64,000 nt of DNA from Psychrobacillus sp. NEAU-3TGS (GCF_029955155.1 NZ_JAPNOZ010000007.1:35679-99678), one strand, 5' to 3'. Numbered from the stretch's first letter, positions 53,613 to 63,316 are shown. Numbers and translations: made by a program. The notes: generated by a model from the sequence alone, not told the origin.

Positions 53613-55751
53613 CTAATCTTTATTAAAAAATGCATATCGGTCCACTTGTATAAAATTGCATTGCGAGAGGAGGGATGGTTTTTGAAGAGTGCCAAATTCA
53701 TCTAAAGTCTTTGTGATATTTACTAACTCGGTTTCGTCCATTTTATATTCCAAAACATATTGATATAGGTGAGGTTTAGGCTCTGCTATTGAAACAATCG
53801 AACCAATAAACTTTACGTTTTTATTTAGAATCTTTGTTTTTAACTCTAAGATAATCGCATGATTGACTGCTAATTTAATATCTGATAAAAATTTTAATCT
53901 TTTTGTACAAGCTTCCTCTATTAGAACATCTATTGTCCCTAATTCCACTTTATTTCCACGGATTTGCGTCAGAGTCATTGTTGCTTTTAAAGGGTTTTCT
54001 AATATTATTTCGAAACCTTTAGCGTTGCTTTTCAATTTCTCTTCTTTAGTTTTCATTTCTTCTGGTATCAATTTCCCTTTACTCAATAGTTTCTCAAACT
54101 CTGTTGCAGGGACTGGTTTAGAAAATAAATACCCTTGAATGGAATTACAGTTATAATTGTTTAAAACTTTCAGTTGATCAGTAGTTTCTACACCTTCAGC
54201 CACAACTTCCATATCTAATTGCTGTGCTAATTGAATAATAGTGTTAGTGATGAAATTGGAATCGTCGGTTTCAAAAGAAGTTAAATCATGAATAAATGTG
54301 CGATCGATTTTAAGAATGTCTATTAACCCCTTAAATCTTTTCAAGGTAGAGAGGGACGAGTAACCTGTACCAAAATCGTCTAGTGCTACTTTAATACCTA
54401 GAAGCTTCAATTCTTCAAGTACAGAGAACACGACTTTTTCATTCTCTAGTATAGATGACTCGGTAATCTCTATTTCCAAGTATTTGGACTCCAATTTTGT
54501 CTCCTTTAGTATTTGTTTGACATTGGAGATTAAGCTTTTTTCTAAAAAACGATTTGCTGACAGATTAACGGAAATCGGTATTTTATGTAAGTCGGATTCT
54601 TGCCATAACTTCATTTGAATGCAAGCAGTTCGTTTCACCCAATCTCCAATTTCAACAATAAATCCCGTCTCCTCGGCTAATGGTATAAATTCATCGGGTG
54701 ATACAAGTCCCCATTCCGGATGATTCCAACGAATGAGCGCCTCAGCGCCAACGATTTCAAAGGTTTTAGGGCAAACTTTTGGTTGATAGTATAGTTCTAA
54801 TTGTTCCCGTTCTATTGCATGTCGAAGACTGGACTCTAAAGAAAAGATTTTAAACGTTTGAGCGTTTAAAGAAGAGGAATATACTTGGAAATTGTTTTTT
54901 CCTAATTCTTTTGCTTTATATAATGCTGAATCGGCATTTTTCATTAATGTAAGCGGGTTTTCTCCATCATTGGGATAAATACTTATTCCAATACTCGTTG
55001 TTATAAAAAGATTATAATTCTCGACTAGGAATGGTTTATCTAGTGATTCAATAATTTTTTTCGAACGCTCTTCTGCTTGGTGGGTATAAAAGTCCGTTAA
55101 CAGAATACCAAATTCATCTCCTCCTAGGCGAGCTATAATTGCATTTTCACTGAGGCATTGCTTTAGTCTAGTTGCAATCTGTATAAGTAAATTATCTCCA
55201 AGTGTATGACCGAGTGTGTCGTTAATATATTTGAAGCGATCTAAGTCTAAATACATTACGGCTACTTTTCGGTTTAACGTATTTCCAACGATAATCGCTT
55301 GTTCGAGCTTTTCTTGAAATAGTTTCCTATTTGGTAAGCCGGTTAAGGGATCGTAATTTGCTAAGTAGGTATTTAACTGTAGTGCTTTCATATGATCCGT
55401 TACATCTTTTGCTATTCCAAAGACACCTTGGATAGCCCCGTCTAAATAAGCAGGTATCATTGTTAAATTGATGTCCAATAAATGTCCCATTTTATGTATG
55501 AATTTCATATTCATATTTTGAGGAGTACCGGAAAGTACTTTGTGGAATGCCTCTTTATGCATCTGGTCATAACTTAAAGGGAGCAGTGAGTCAATGGAGC
55601 TTATTTCATAATTATTACTAAATCCAAGCTTTTGGAAAAACACATCGTTCATTCTTTCTAGGCGTCCTGATGCATCTACAAAATATACAATATCTGGATT
55701 GAATTCAAATAAAGATTGATAAGAAGTATGACTATCAAAATTGTATTCCAT
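53613..55751 (-). CDS. PAS-GGDEF-EAL cyclic-di-GMP protein with C-terminal extra domain
   Basis: This protein of about 712 residues has a PAS sensor (FEFNPDIVYFVDASGRLERM, about 15-130) and a GGDEF domain with intact motif RLGGDEFG (about 209). An EAL domain with intact GAEALIRW (about 335) follows. A C-terminal region of about 130 residues may be PilZ-like. Both active sites look complete, so it could make and degrade cyclic di-GMP. No transmembrane region is visible. ATG 55751 follows GGGTGG; longer frames lack an RBS. Confidence 0.88.
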   Translation of the reverse strand: MEYNFDSHTSYQSLFEFNPDIVYFVDASGRLERMNDVFFQKLGFSNNYEISSIDSLLPLSYDQMHKEAFHKVLSGTPQNMNMKFIHKMGHLLDINLTMIPAYLDGAIQGVFGIAKDVTDHMKALQLNTYLANYDPLTGLPNRKLFQEKLEQAIIVGNTLNRKVAVMYLDLDRFKYINDTLGHTLGDNLLIQIATRLKQCLSENAIIARLGGDEFGILLTDFYTHQAEERSKKIIESLDKPFLVENYNLFITTSIGISIYPNDGENPLTLMKNADSALYKAKELGKNNFQVYSSSLNAQTFKIFSLESSLRHAIEREQLELYYQPKVCPKTFEIVGAEALIRWNHPEWGLVSPDEFIPLAEETGFIVEIGDWVKRTACIQMKLWQESDLHKIPISVNLSANRFLEKSLISNVKQILKETKLESKYLEIEITESSILENEKVVFSVLEELKLLGIKVALDDFGTGYSSLSTLKRFKGLIDILKIDRTFIHDLTSFETDDSNFITNTIIQLAQQLDMEVVAEGVETTDQLKVLNNYNCNSIQGYLFSKPVPATEFEKLLSKGKLIPEEMKTKEEKLKSNAKGFEIILENPLKATMTLTQIRGNKVELGTIDVLIEEACTKRLKFLSDIKLAVNHAIILELKTKILNKNVKFIGSIVSIAEPKPHLYQYVLEYKMDETELVNITKTLDEFGTLQKPSLLSQCNFIQVDRYAFFNKD

Positions 55752-56051
55752 TTTTTCCACCCTTTCAGTTTCATAGTAACTTTGTATCTTTTTTGGTTTA
55801 TTCATTATTAGGTATTTAAATCTATTAATTTGTATAGAAAATTGAATATGGGCGGGAATTATTGTTATCTTCAATATTATTGTAAAGTAATACACTAATA
55901 CAGTAAATAATACAAAACATAAAATATAGTAAATTTTTATTTTGTTTGAATTGCTTTAATTCGATTTGAAAATTACAAAAATAATCTATTTCAAAAGTGA
56001 GTGATACATAGTATAGTCTTAATAATATATTTGAAAAAGGTAGTGAGAATT

Positions 56052-57038
56052 TTGAAGTATTATGTTACGGCAAAAGATGTTGCAAAACTTGCGGGTGTTT
56101 CTCAATCATCTGTATCAAGGGTTTATTTTGAAGGGGCTTCAGTGTCTAACAAAACTCGTGAGAAAGTATTGGCAGCTGCAAAAGAATTAGGGTATAGGCC
56201 AAATGAATTTGCAAGAAGCCTCATTACGAACCGCACAAAAATTATCGGATTGGTGATGAAAGGTATTCATAATCCTTTCTATCCAGAAGTTTTAAAGCAA
56301 TTTACAACAGAGTTTAATAAACTTGGCTATAGCATTTTGTTTGTATCTACAAACAATGATGAAATACAGAAAGAAGATATCGACATGTTAAGAAATTATA
56401 ATGTTGCTGGAGTAATTATTACAGATGCTTCTCTGTCGTTGAATGTGACCGAAGATTTTAAAGAAAATCAAGTCCCCCTCGTCCTTTTTAATCGCAAAAT
56501 AGATAACGATCAATTCTATTCGGTATGTTGTAATAACTTGGATGCAAGTGAAAAAATTGCGGAGTATTTAATCGAAAAAGGTTGTTCGAAAGTAGCATAT
56601 ATTGCAGGGAATGCAAATACATCTACGAGTAGAGATAGAGAAAAAGGGTTCACTTCCATAATTGAAAAAAATAATGTAACACTTAACAAATATACTTCTG
56701 ATTATACATATGAAGGTGGCTATAAAACGGCGAAGAAAATTATTGCAGAAAAGAAAGTACCAGAAGGGATTTTTGTGGCAAATGATATTATGGCCCTTGG
56801 TGTTGTAGATGCTTTAAGAGAAAACTCCATTATGATTCCAGCTGAAACAAAAATAGTGGGATTTGACAATATAGAAATGGCTTCATGGCCAACTTATAAT
56901 CTAACGACATGGGAGCAGCCAATTACAAAAATGGTGGAACATACCGTAAATTATTTAATGGCTGAAATGGTTGAATTCTCAGGATATACTGAAAGCCTTG
57001 AAGTCAATGGAGCATTAATTGTGCGAAAAACTACATAA
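56052..57038 (+). CDS. LacI-family transcriptional regulator
   Basis: This 328-residue regulator has an N-terminal HTH (VTAKDVAKLAGVSQSSVSRV) and a periplasmic-binding-like ligand domain. It starts with TTG 56052, after GGTAGTGAG. It lies directly upstream of the HisD-like catabolic operon in the same direction, with a 20-bp perfect palindrome between. It is presumably the repressor, relieved by the substrate of that pathway. Confidence 0.9.
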   Translation: MKYYVTAKDVAKLAGVSQSSVSRVYFEGASVSNKTREKVLAAAKELGYRPNEFARSLITNRTKIIGLVMKGIHNPFYPEVLKQFTTEFNKLGYSILFVSTNNDEIQKEDIDMLRNYNVAGVIITDASLSLNVTEDFKENQVPLVLFNRKIDNDQFYSVCCNNLDASEKIAEYLIEKGCSKVAYIAGNANTSTSRDREKGFTSIIEKNNVTLNKYTSDYTYEGGYKTAKKIIAEKKVPEGIFVANDIMALGVVDALRENSIMIPAETKIVGFDNIEMASWPTYNLTTWEQPITKMVEHTVNYLMAEMVEFSGYTESLEVNGALIVRKTT

Positions 57039-57044
57039 TTTTTA

Positions 57045-57073
57045 TTGACTTGTCACTGAATTTAGAATAATCT
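57045..57073 (+). promoter_or_regulatory. putative promoter of the catabolic operon
   Basis: TTGACT (57045-57050) and TAATCT (57068-57073) are 17 nt apart. The -10 is weak. Start of transcription would fall just before the palindromic operator. Confidence 0.45.
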
Positions 57074-57086
57074 ACTCGTAAGGATG

Positions 57087-57106
57087 TTTTGCATACGTAT
57101 GCAAAA
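57087..57106 (+). promoter_or_regulatory. LacI-type operator palindrome
   Basis: TTTTGCATACGTATGCAAAA is a perfect 20-bp palindrome with a central CG, the usual LacI-family operator design. It lies between the lacI gene and the HisD-like gene. Confidence 0.85.
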
Positions 57107-57112
57107 ATGAAA

Positions 57113-57126
57113 TGAATGCGTTTACA
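57113..57126 (+). promoter_or_regulatory. candidate cre site (CcpA)
   Basis: TGAATGCGTTTACA fits the cre pattern TGWAANCGNTNNCA with one mismatch, placed just after the LacI operator. Confidence 0.5.
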
Positions 57127-57146
57127 ATCTAAAGGAGGAATAAATA

Positions 57147-58424
57147 ATGGTCAAAGTATTGAAAGCAGGTAAATCTCAAGAAGAGGTTAGTGCAAACGAT
57201 TTAAAGGTTTCTCAAATAGTATCAGAGGCATTGAAAGACGTTGAAGTAAGAGGAGACCAAGCAGTTCGTGAATTATCTGATAAATTCGATAAATGGTCAC
57301 CGGAATCATTTCGTCTTTCTGAATCTCAAATAAATGAAATAGTTTCCCAAGTTCCACAAGAAGTAATAGAAGATATTAAATTTGCACAAAAAAATATTCG
57401 TGAATTCGCAGAAGCACAACTTGCTTCTATGCATGACGTGGAAGTGGAAAATATTCCAGGTGTTATTTTAGGTCATAAAAATATCCCGGTAAACAGTGTA
57501 GGTTGTTATATTCCGGGCGGTCGTTACCCAATGGTAGCATCTGCACATATGAGTGTTTTAACTGCTAAAGTTGCTGGAGTTAAACGTGTAATCGCTTGCA
57601 CACCACCGATTAATGGAGAAATTCCACATGCTACAATCGCTGCTATGTCTTTAGCTGGGGCAGATGAAATTTACCTTTTAGGCGGAATTCAAGCGATGGC
57701 TGCAATGGCAATCGGTACTGAAACAATTCAATCAGTAGATATGATTGTAGGGCCTGGGAATGCTTTCGTTGCAGAAGCAAAACGTCAACTATATGGCCGT
57801 GTAGGAATCGACTTATTTGCCGGTCCTACAGAAACATTAGTAGTTGCAGACCATACGGCAGATGCTGAAATGGTTGCAACGGATATTCTTGGTCAAGGAG
57901 AGCACGGTCCAACTTCTCCGGGAGCGCTTATAACAACTTCTGAGAAACTAGCAGAAGAAACAGTGAAGGAGATTGAACGCCAATTAGAAACACTTCCAAC
58001 AGCAGATGTTGCACGCGTTTCTTGGGAAGATTACGGTCAAATTCTATTAGTAGATTCTATTGAAGAAGCTAGAATTGAAGCAGATCGACTAGCATTTGAA
58101 CATGTAGAAATTTTAACGGAAGATCCAAATTACTTCCTTGAAAATATGACGAACTATGGTTGCCTATTCTTAGGACCTGAAACAAATGTAGCTTACGGAG
58201 ACAAAGTAATTGGTACGAACCATACATTACCTACAAAAGGTGCAGCACGTTACACTGGCGGTCTATGGGTAGGTAAATTTATCAAAACAGTTACGTATCA
58301 AAAAGTTACGCCTGAAGCTAGTGCTTATATTGGGGAATATGCAGCTCGATTATGCCAATTAGAAAACTTTGCAGGACATGCTGAACAAGCATTACTACGT
58401 GTAAGAAGATACGGTAACAAATAA
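57147..58424 (+). CDS. HisD-family dehydrogenase, probably catabolic paralogue
   Basis: This 425-residue NAD-dependent enzyme has the HisD fold and keeps Zn ligands ([15 protein letters not shown]-terminal GHAEQ) and the base pair Glu-His in AFEHVEI. The block [15 protein letters not shown] replaces the usual histidinol-specific GGAARFSS region. Together with the LacI/GntP setting, this favours a sulfopropanediol/HpsN-like or other alcohol-to-acid oxidation instead of histidine biosynthesis. AAAGGAGG precedes the ATG. No his genes are nearby. Confidence 0.85.
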   Translation: MVKVLKAGKSQEEVSANDLKVSQIVSEALKDVEVRGDQAVRELSDKFDKWSPESFRLSESQINEIVSQVPQEVIEDIKFAQKNIREFAEAQLASMHDVEVENIPGVILGHKNIPVNSVGCYIPGGRYPMVASAHMSVLTAKVAGVKRVIACTPPINGEIPHATIAAMSLAGADEIYLLGGIQAMAAMAIGTETIQSVDMIVGPGNAFVAEAKRQLYGRVGIDLFAGPTETLVVADHTADAEMVATDILGQGEHGPTSPGALITTSEKLAEETVKEIERQLETLPTADVARVSWEDYGQILLVDSIEEARIEADRLAFEHVEILTEDPNYFLENMTNYGCLFLGPETNVAYGDKVIGTNHTLPTKGAARYTGGLWVGKFIKTVTYQKVTPEASAYIGEYAARLCQLENFAGHAEQALLRVRRYGNK

Positions 58425-58497
58425 AACAAAGCTTCTGGCGGTATCACAGATTTTAAATGCCAAGGCGAATTAGATAAGGCTTACTGGGGGAAAAGTT

Positions 58498-59819
58498 ATG
58501 TTAGGGATGATTGGTTTATTTGGTGGCTTAGCACTGCTGATTTATTTAACGATGAAGGGGATGAACCTTCTTATTGCCGCCCCGCTCATGGCGCTGTTAG
58601 TGGCAATTTTAAATGGCTTGCCAATTTTTCCGCAGCTCGCGGAAGAAGGTGCAGCAAACTTTTTAACGAATTATATGTCAGGGTTTACTGGTTTTATAGG
58701 GTCTTGGTATTTAATGTTCTTAGCAGGAGCAATTTTTGGTAAAGTAATGGAAGATAGCGGAGCGGCAGAAAGCGTTTCACAATGGATTGTTGGCAAAATT
58801 GGTATGAAACGTGCGGCGTTAGCTGTTGTTATTGCCTGTGCTGTATTAACTTATGGTGGAGTTAGCTTATTCGTTGTTGCGTTCTCTGTTTATCCAATGG
58901 CGTTAAGCTTGTTTAAACAAGCAGATCTGCCAAGACGCTTTATACCAGCGGCGCTTGGTTTTGGTTCTACAACTTTTACAATGACTTCAGCGGGTTCTCC
59001 TGAAATTCAAAACTGGATCCCTATTGAATTTTTAGGGACGACTCCATATGCTGGTTGGGAAGTAAGTTTTATTGTTGCTGTGTTTATGATGGTTTTTGGT
59101 TACTGGTGGCTAAAAAAATGATAACCAAGGCCAAGTCTCAAGGAGAGAGATTTGTTGGTAGAGATACAGATGAAGAAGCGGTTACTCGTTCGAAGCTGCC
59201 GGACCCATTATTAAGTATGGTTCCTTTACTTGTTGTATTAGCGATTTCATTTTTCTTCCACAACACTTTAGGAACTTCAGCCCTAATCATTGCTTTAAGC
59301 GGTGGTATTATAGCAACTTATCTAATCAACAGAAAATATTTCCATAATATTGGTAAGGCATTTGGTGAGGGGGCTTTGGGAGCTGTTATAGCAATTGCAA
59401 ATACAGCGGCTGTTGTTGGTTTCGGTGGAGTCGTAAAAGCTACACCTTCCTTCACATCGGCTGTTGACTTTATGACGGATATTCCAGGTAGCCCACTAAT
59501 TGGCGGAGCACTTGCAGTAGCAGTTATTGCAGGTCTTACTGGATCTTCTTCAGGTGGACAAGCAATTGCATTACCACTTTTAGCACCTCATTATATTGAT
59601 TTAGGAGTTAACACAGAGGCGTTGCACCGCTCAGTTGCAATTTCTTCTGGATCACTTGATTCATTGCCACAAGGTGGATATGTTGTAACTACAATCCGTT
59701 CAATTTGTGGAGAAACACACAAAGATGCATATCCTGCATTTGGGGCATTGACAGTAGTAGTGCCGATACTAGGTGTTATTTTAGCTGTTATATTATTCTC
59801 ATTTGGCTTAGGAATTTAA
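58498..59819 (+). pseudogene. GntP-like permease, frame split at an A-run
   Basis: The first frame encodes about seven helices and stops at TGA right after CTAAAAAAA (59106-59118). The second frame continues with MITKAKSQGERFV and further helices to 59819. Joined, the product of about 440 residues is a normal GntP-family organic-acid permease (GLTGSSSGGQAIALPLL motif). CTA AAA AAA TGA presents a phased A_AAA_AAA slippery heptamer, so -1 frameshifting, a missing A or a true pseudogene are all possible. Confidence 0.75.
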
Positions 59820-59836
59820 GAAATAGAAGTAAACAC

Positions 59837-59880
59837 ATGCCCAACAAACTATATGCTTTAAAGTTTGTTGGGCATATTTT
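59837..59880 (+). terminator. hairpin between permease and next gene (terminator or attenuator)
   Basis: ATGCCCAACAAACT and AGTTTGTTGGGCAT are perfect arms around a short loop, followed by ATTTTATAT. Downstream genes would be reduced, not separated. Confidence 0.7.
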
Positions 59881-59911
59881 ATATAACAAACATGAAGGGG
59901 ATGTGGATTAT

Positions 59912-60856
59912 ATGGAAAACGTATCAATTATCGGTTGTGGAACAATGGGGCATTCGATTGCATTATCTGCTGCTTGGGCGGGGCAATCTGTAAAGGTTTA
60001 TGGTATTAATGAAAAAGACTTGGAAAATGCGGAAAAAGGTTTACATAATAAATTAAAAGTCATGACAGATAGCGATGTCTTTGATGAAGCTACAGCGAAA
60101 AAGATTAGAGAGAAAATAGTATTATCCACTTCATTAGAAGAAACGATTGCAGGTTCTACTTTTATCTTTGAAGTTATTCCAGAAGTTTTGGACATGAAAA
60201 AAGAAATGTATAAACAAATTGAAAGCATGATAAGTGAAGAGGTAGTTATTGCAAGTAATACTTCTGGATTTAAACCAAGCTTACTAGCAGAAGAGATGCA
60301 ATATCCAAATCGTTTTGTTGTCACTCATTTTTGGAATCCAGCACACTTAATTCCTTTGGTAGAAATCGTAAAAGGAGAAAAAACGGATGAACATACAGTA
60401 GAGCGAGCAATGCAAGTAATTAAAGATATGAATAAACAACCAATATTACTAAATAAAGAGATTCCAGGATTTATCGGAAACCGTTTACAATATGCTTTGT
60501 TCCGTGAAGCGCAGTCTTTACTAGATGCAGGAGTTGCAACAAAAGAAGACATTGATGCAGCGGTAACATATAGTATTGGGCGCCGTTTGCCGGTAACAGG
60601 TCCGTTAATGACGGCCGATATGGGTGGACTTGATGTATTTTCCGCGATTTCCAATTATTTATTTGAAGATTTAAGTACGGATCAGAAGTCAGGCACGGTA
60701 CTTTCGAATCTAGTAGAAGAGAATAAATTGGGAGATAAAAACGGAGAAGGATTTTATACTTGGGATGCCGAGTTCTCCGAGCAGAAAAATGCGGAGCGTG
60801 AGCAAACGCTTATTCATTTCTTAAAAAATGATTTAAAAAGAAATGAGGAAAAATAA
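59912..60856 (+). CDS. 3-hydroxyacyl-CoA dehydrogenase family NAD enzyme (lambda-crystallin-like)
   Basis: This 314-residue oxidoreductase has an N-terminal NAD site (SIIGCGTMGHSIALSAAWAG) and the family His in THFWNPAHLIPLVEIV. The C-terminal helical domain has the QYALFREAQSLLDAG and NKLGDKNGEGFYTW motifs. Members include 3-hydroxybutyryl-CoA, L-gulonate and carnitine dehydrogenases. The length fits the non-CoA, L-gulonate-3-dehydrogenase-like subgroup. The start at 59912 excludes a spurious 69-codon extension. Stop overlaps the next ATG. Confidence 0.85.
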   Translation: MENVSIIGCGTMGHSIALSAAWAGQSVKVYGINEKDLENAEKGLHNKLKVMTDSDVFDEATAKKIREKIVLSTSLEETIAGSTFIFEVIPEVLDMKKEMYKQIESMISEEVVIASNTSGFKPSLLAEEMQYPNRFVVTHFWNPAHLIPLVEIVKGEKTDEHTVERAMQVIKDMNKQPILLNKEIPGFIGNRLQYALFREAQSLLDAGVATKEDIDAAVTYSIGRRLPVTGPLMTADMGGLDVFSAISNYLFEDLSTDQKSGTVLSNLVEENKLGDKNGEGFYTWDAEFSEQKNAEREQTLIHFLKNDLKRNEEK

Positions 60857-61620
60857 TGCAACCTTTTTTCTCTGAATTAGCAAATAAAACAATAATCGTT
60901 ACCGGTGGAAGTAAAGGCATTGGAAAAGATGTTGCACTCACTTTTGCTAAATTGAATGCCAATGTAGTTATTTCCGGACGAAGTGAAGCAGTTTTGAACG
61001 AAACACTCAGCGAATTACATGCATTCAATGAAAATTGTATTGCTGTACAAGGAGATATGAGCGATATTGCTGTTGTAAAGGATTTAATCGATCAAGCAGC
61101 AAGCCGATTTGGAACGGTAGATGTGCTCGTAAATAATGCAGGTGTGAATATCGCAAAGCCAGCAATGGAAGTAACGGAAGAAGACTGGGATACTGTGCTC
61201 GATTTGAATTTGAAATCTGCGTTTTTTGCTAGTCAAGCAGCTGCAAGATATATGCTTGCTCAAAAAAGTGGAAAAATTATTAATATAGCTTCTCAAATGG
61301 CGTTTGTTGGCTATTATAAACGAGCGGCATATTGTTCAAGTAAAGGTGGGCTCGTTCAAATGACGAAGGCTCTAGCTGTTGAATGGGCGAAGCTGGGTAT
61401 TAAAGTGAATGCAGTAGCACCTACATTCGTGGAAACTGAGTTTACGGAAAAGATGTTTGCGGATGAAGCATTTAAAAAGGATGTGGACAGCCGTATTTTA
61501 TTAGAAGGGCTATCCAAACCGGAAGATGTATCCGGAGCAGTTCTATATTTAGCTTCTAATCTAGCTAATTTTGTAACAGGCGAAACGTTAAAAGTAGACG
61601 GTGGATGGACTTCTATTTAA
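60856..61620 (+). CDS. SDR family oxidoreductase
   Basis: This 254-residue short-chain dehydrogenase has TGGSKGIGKDVA (14-25), NNAGVN (about 92), the YCSSK catalytic pair and a C-terminal KVDGGWTSI. It overlaps the stop of the 3HCDH-like gene by one base, so translation is coupled. It completes an operon with three different dehydrogenases, a sign of stepwise oxidation of a polyol or hydroxy acid. Substrate unknown. Confidence 0.9.
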   Translation: MQPFFSELANKTIIVTGGSKGIGKDVALTFAKLNANVVISGRSEAVLNETLSELHAFNENCIAVQGDMSDIAVVKDLIDQAASRFGTVDVLVNNAGVNIAKPAMEVTEEDWDTVLDLNLKSAFFASQAAARYMLAQKSGKIINIASQMAFVGYYKRAAYCSSKGGLVQMTKALAVEWAKLGIKVNAVAPTFVETEFTEKMFADEAFKKDVDSRILLEGLSKPEDVSGAVLYLASNLANFVTGETLKVDGGWTSI

Positions 61621-61628
61621 TATTGCTT

Positions 61629-61671
61629 TGAAAAGTGCTCTTCTAGTCATTGACTTAAGAGCACTTTTTTC
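61629..61671 (+). terminator. terminator of the catabolic operon
   Basis: AAAAGTGCTCTT and AAGAGCACTTTT arms surround a 12-nt loop and end in TTTTTT. Confidence 0.85.
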
Positions 61672-61672
61672 G

Positions 61673-61756
61673 TTAGTTGGAATATTGAATGGTTTAGTTG
61701 GAATTTTGACGTATTTAGTTGGAAAAAATGAGCTTTTAGTTGTAATATCCAGGAAA
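61673..61756. repeat. four copies of TTAGTTGGAA at exact 21-bp period
   Basis: Copies begin at 61673, 61694, 61715 and 61736. The first ten bases are conserved (the fourth has one change) while the next eleven vary. A 21-bp step equals two helical turns, so all copies would face the same side of the DNA. There is no convincing gene in 61672-61886. Confidence 0.75.
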
Positions 61757-61886
61757 GTGGAAGTTATATTGAGAGGGGCATTTTCCTTGGAAGTATGTCC
61801 CAAGTCGTTCGTACCTTAATATTTCATGCGAAACATGATAAACTAAGACTTCAGCAAATTTTTAACTTATTGAAGGACGTGTTTTA

Positions 61887-62884
61887 ATGATAGGTCGAAA
61901 TGATCCATGCCCATGTGGGAGCGGAAAAAAATATAAAAAATGTTGTGAGTCAAAAGAGACCATTACAATAGAAGAGGTACAAACAGAAGAACTGGAACGT
62001 ATATTACAAACATTTTATGATGAATATCCGGAACGAAAAGACGTACCTGCATTCCAGGAACTAGTGGAAAAGTGGAATGACTCGTTAAAGCAGTACTTGG
62101 ATATGGAAATGATTGAAGCCATCGTACTGGATGAGTTTTTCTTCCATCACAAGCCAGAAATATGGACAAACTATTTAGAAAAACAACGGAAGAAAATCGT
62201 ACGACCGTCTACATTGAATGCAATCAAACAGTGGAAGGAGCCACGTGTGTTCGTGGGCGAAGTAATAGACGTAGACGATCATTATATGACTGTAGTGCAT
62301 ATTTGACGAAAGAAACGATTCGATTAAGACGCGAAGGCGAGAAACCAGTGCCGGTTGGTGTACATATGTATTGCTTCATCTTGCCAGATGGAACATCGAA
62401 AGAAGAACATTATTTAGCTATTTCTAGCTTAATCTTCTTCCCGACAGATCACGAAAACGTATTTGCCGATTTTGTTAGCCAATTCGAAGCTCAGGATAAG
62501 TTATCAGCTCCGACATTTATGAAAGAAAAGGCCACGATCTTGTGGACTTTACTTGGGGAAAATGGGTACGAAGGTGGGGAATATACACATTTTGAAGCGG
62601 GAGTACTTCAAGTGGCAATAGATTTCCTCGAGAAAAATAATAGAGACTATCAAAAACTTTTAGAAATAGTGGAAGATTATTTAGTCGAACAACAACCCAA
62701 TGCACGTAAAGAAGTTGCGATTTCAGCAGGTGCTATTAGGTTCGGTCAGGAAAATGGTTTCTTTGAACCGCTAGACATGACAATTAAAGAAATTGCAGAG
62801 TCATTTGAGGTATCCACTTCTTCATTGAACAAATACTATAATGAATTGAATTTGTATTATAAAAACTGGACTAGCTCCAAGTAA
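61887..62884 (+). pseudogene. SEC-C motif protein, frame split at 62.3 kb
   Basis: The first frame starts with a Zn-binding SEC-C motif ([17 protein letters not shown], Cys 8, 10, 19, 20), runs 139 residues and stops at 62306. The sequence from about 62300 continues in another frame ([20 protein letters not shown]...NLYYKNWTSSK) to 62884. Inserting one T in CATATTTGACG restores VVHILTKETI. The product would be about 332 residues, as in Bacillales SEC-C/HTH-ending proteins (IKEIAESFEVSTSSL). Function unknown. Confidence 0.7.
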
Positions 62885-62904
62885 ACTGAATAACTATCAA
62901 CAGA

Positions 62905-62946
62905 TAGAGTGTGGGAACCTTCATAATTCCCATACTCTATTTTTAT
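62905..62946 (+). terminator. terminator after the SEC-C gene
   Basis: ATAGAGTGTGGGAA and TTCCCATACTCTAT arms are followed by TTTTTAT. Confidence 0.8.
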
Positions 62947-63002
62947 GTTTAGCATTTTAAAAATAGGATAAACAAATAAAAACAATCAAGGGAGAGATTG
63001 AT

Positions 63003-63230
63003 ATGACAAAGAAACCAACTGAAGATCGTGAAAAACAGGATATTGCTGGTCGTATATTAGATAACCCTGATTTGGTGAACACAGAAAAAGAAAGTATTTT
63101 CGATAGAGATGAACAGATGAAAAACGTGGATCCAATTCCAGTAGAGGAATTAAATGAACAAGTAAAAGATGAAGAGGATAAAGACCATACAAAATCGACA
63201 TCATCAAGCGAAAAACGCTATCCCGGATAA
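63003..63230 (+). CDS. small hydrophilic protein (75 aa)
   Basis: This 75-residue, strongly charged protein is rich in Asp, Glu and Lys with no hydrophobic core, so probably disordered. AAGGGAGAG precedes the ATG at a normal distance. I do not recognise a family. It lies between the SEC-C gene and a lipoprotein gene; no operon partner is evident. Confidence 0.6.
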   Translation: MTKKPTEDREKQDIAGRILDNPDLVNTEKESIFDRDEQMKNVDPIPVEELNEQVKDEEDKDHTKSTSSSEKRYPG

Positions 63231-63316
63231 GTAACCTTATTCGATGTTTATCCATCATAAAAAATGGAGATAACTAACCTTACGGGTTAATTACGCAATT
63301 AGTGAGGAGAATTAGT

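Noticed and set aside
57147..58424. Histidinol dehydrogenase for histidine biosynthesis
   Set aside because: No his genes nearby, a LacI/GntP catabolic context and an altered substrate region favour a paralogue.
59705..59911. Upstream extension of the 3-hydroxyacyl dehydrogenase frame
   Set aside because: It overlaps the permease C-terminus and the terminator-like hairpin; the NAD motif starts right after the ATG at 59912.
61588..61819. Overlapping frames across the 21-bp repeats with heptad-like protein repeats
   Set aside because: No RBS, and the frames overlap a terminator; the periodicity is at DNA level.
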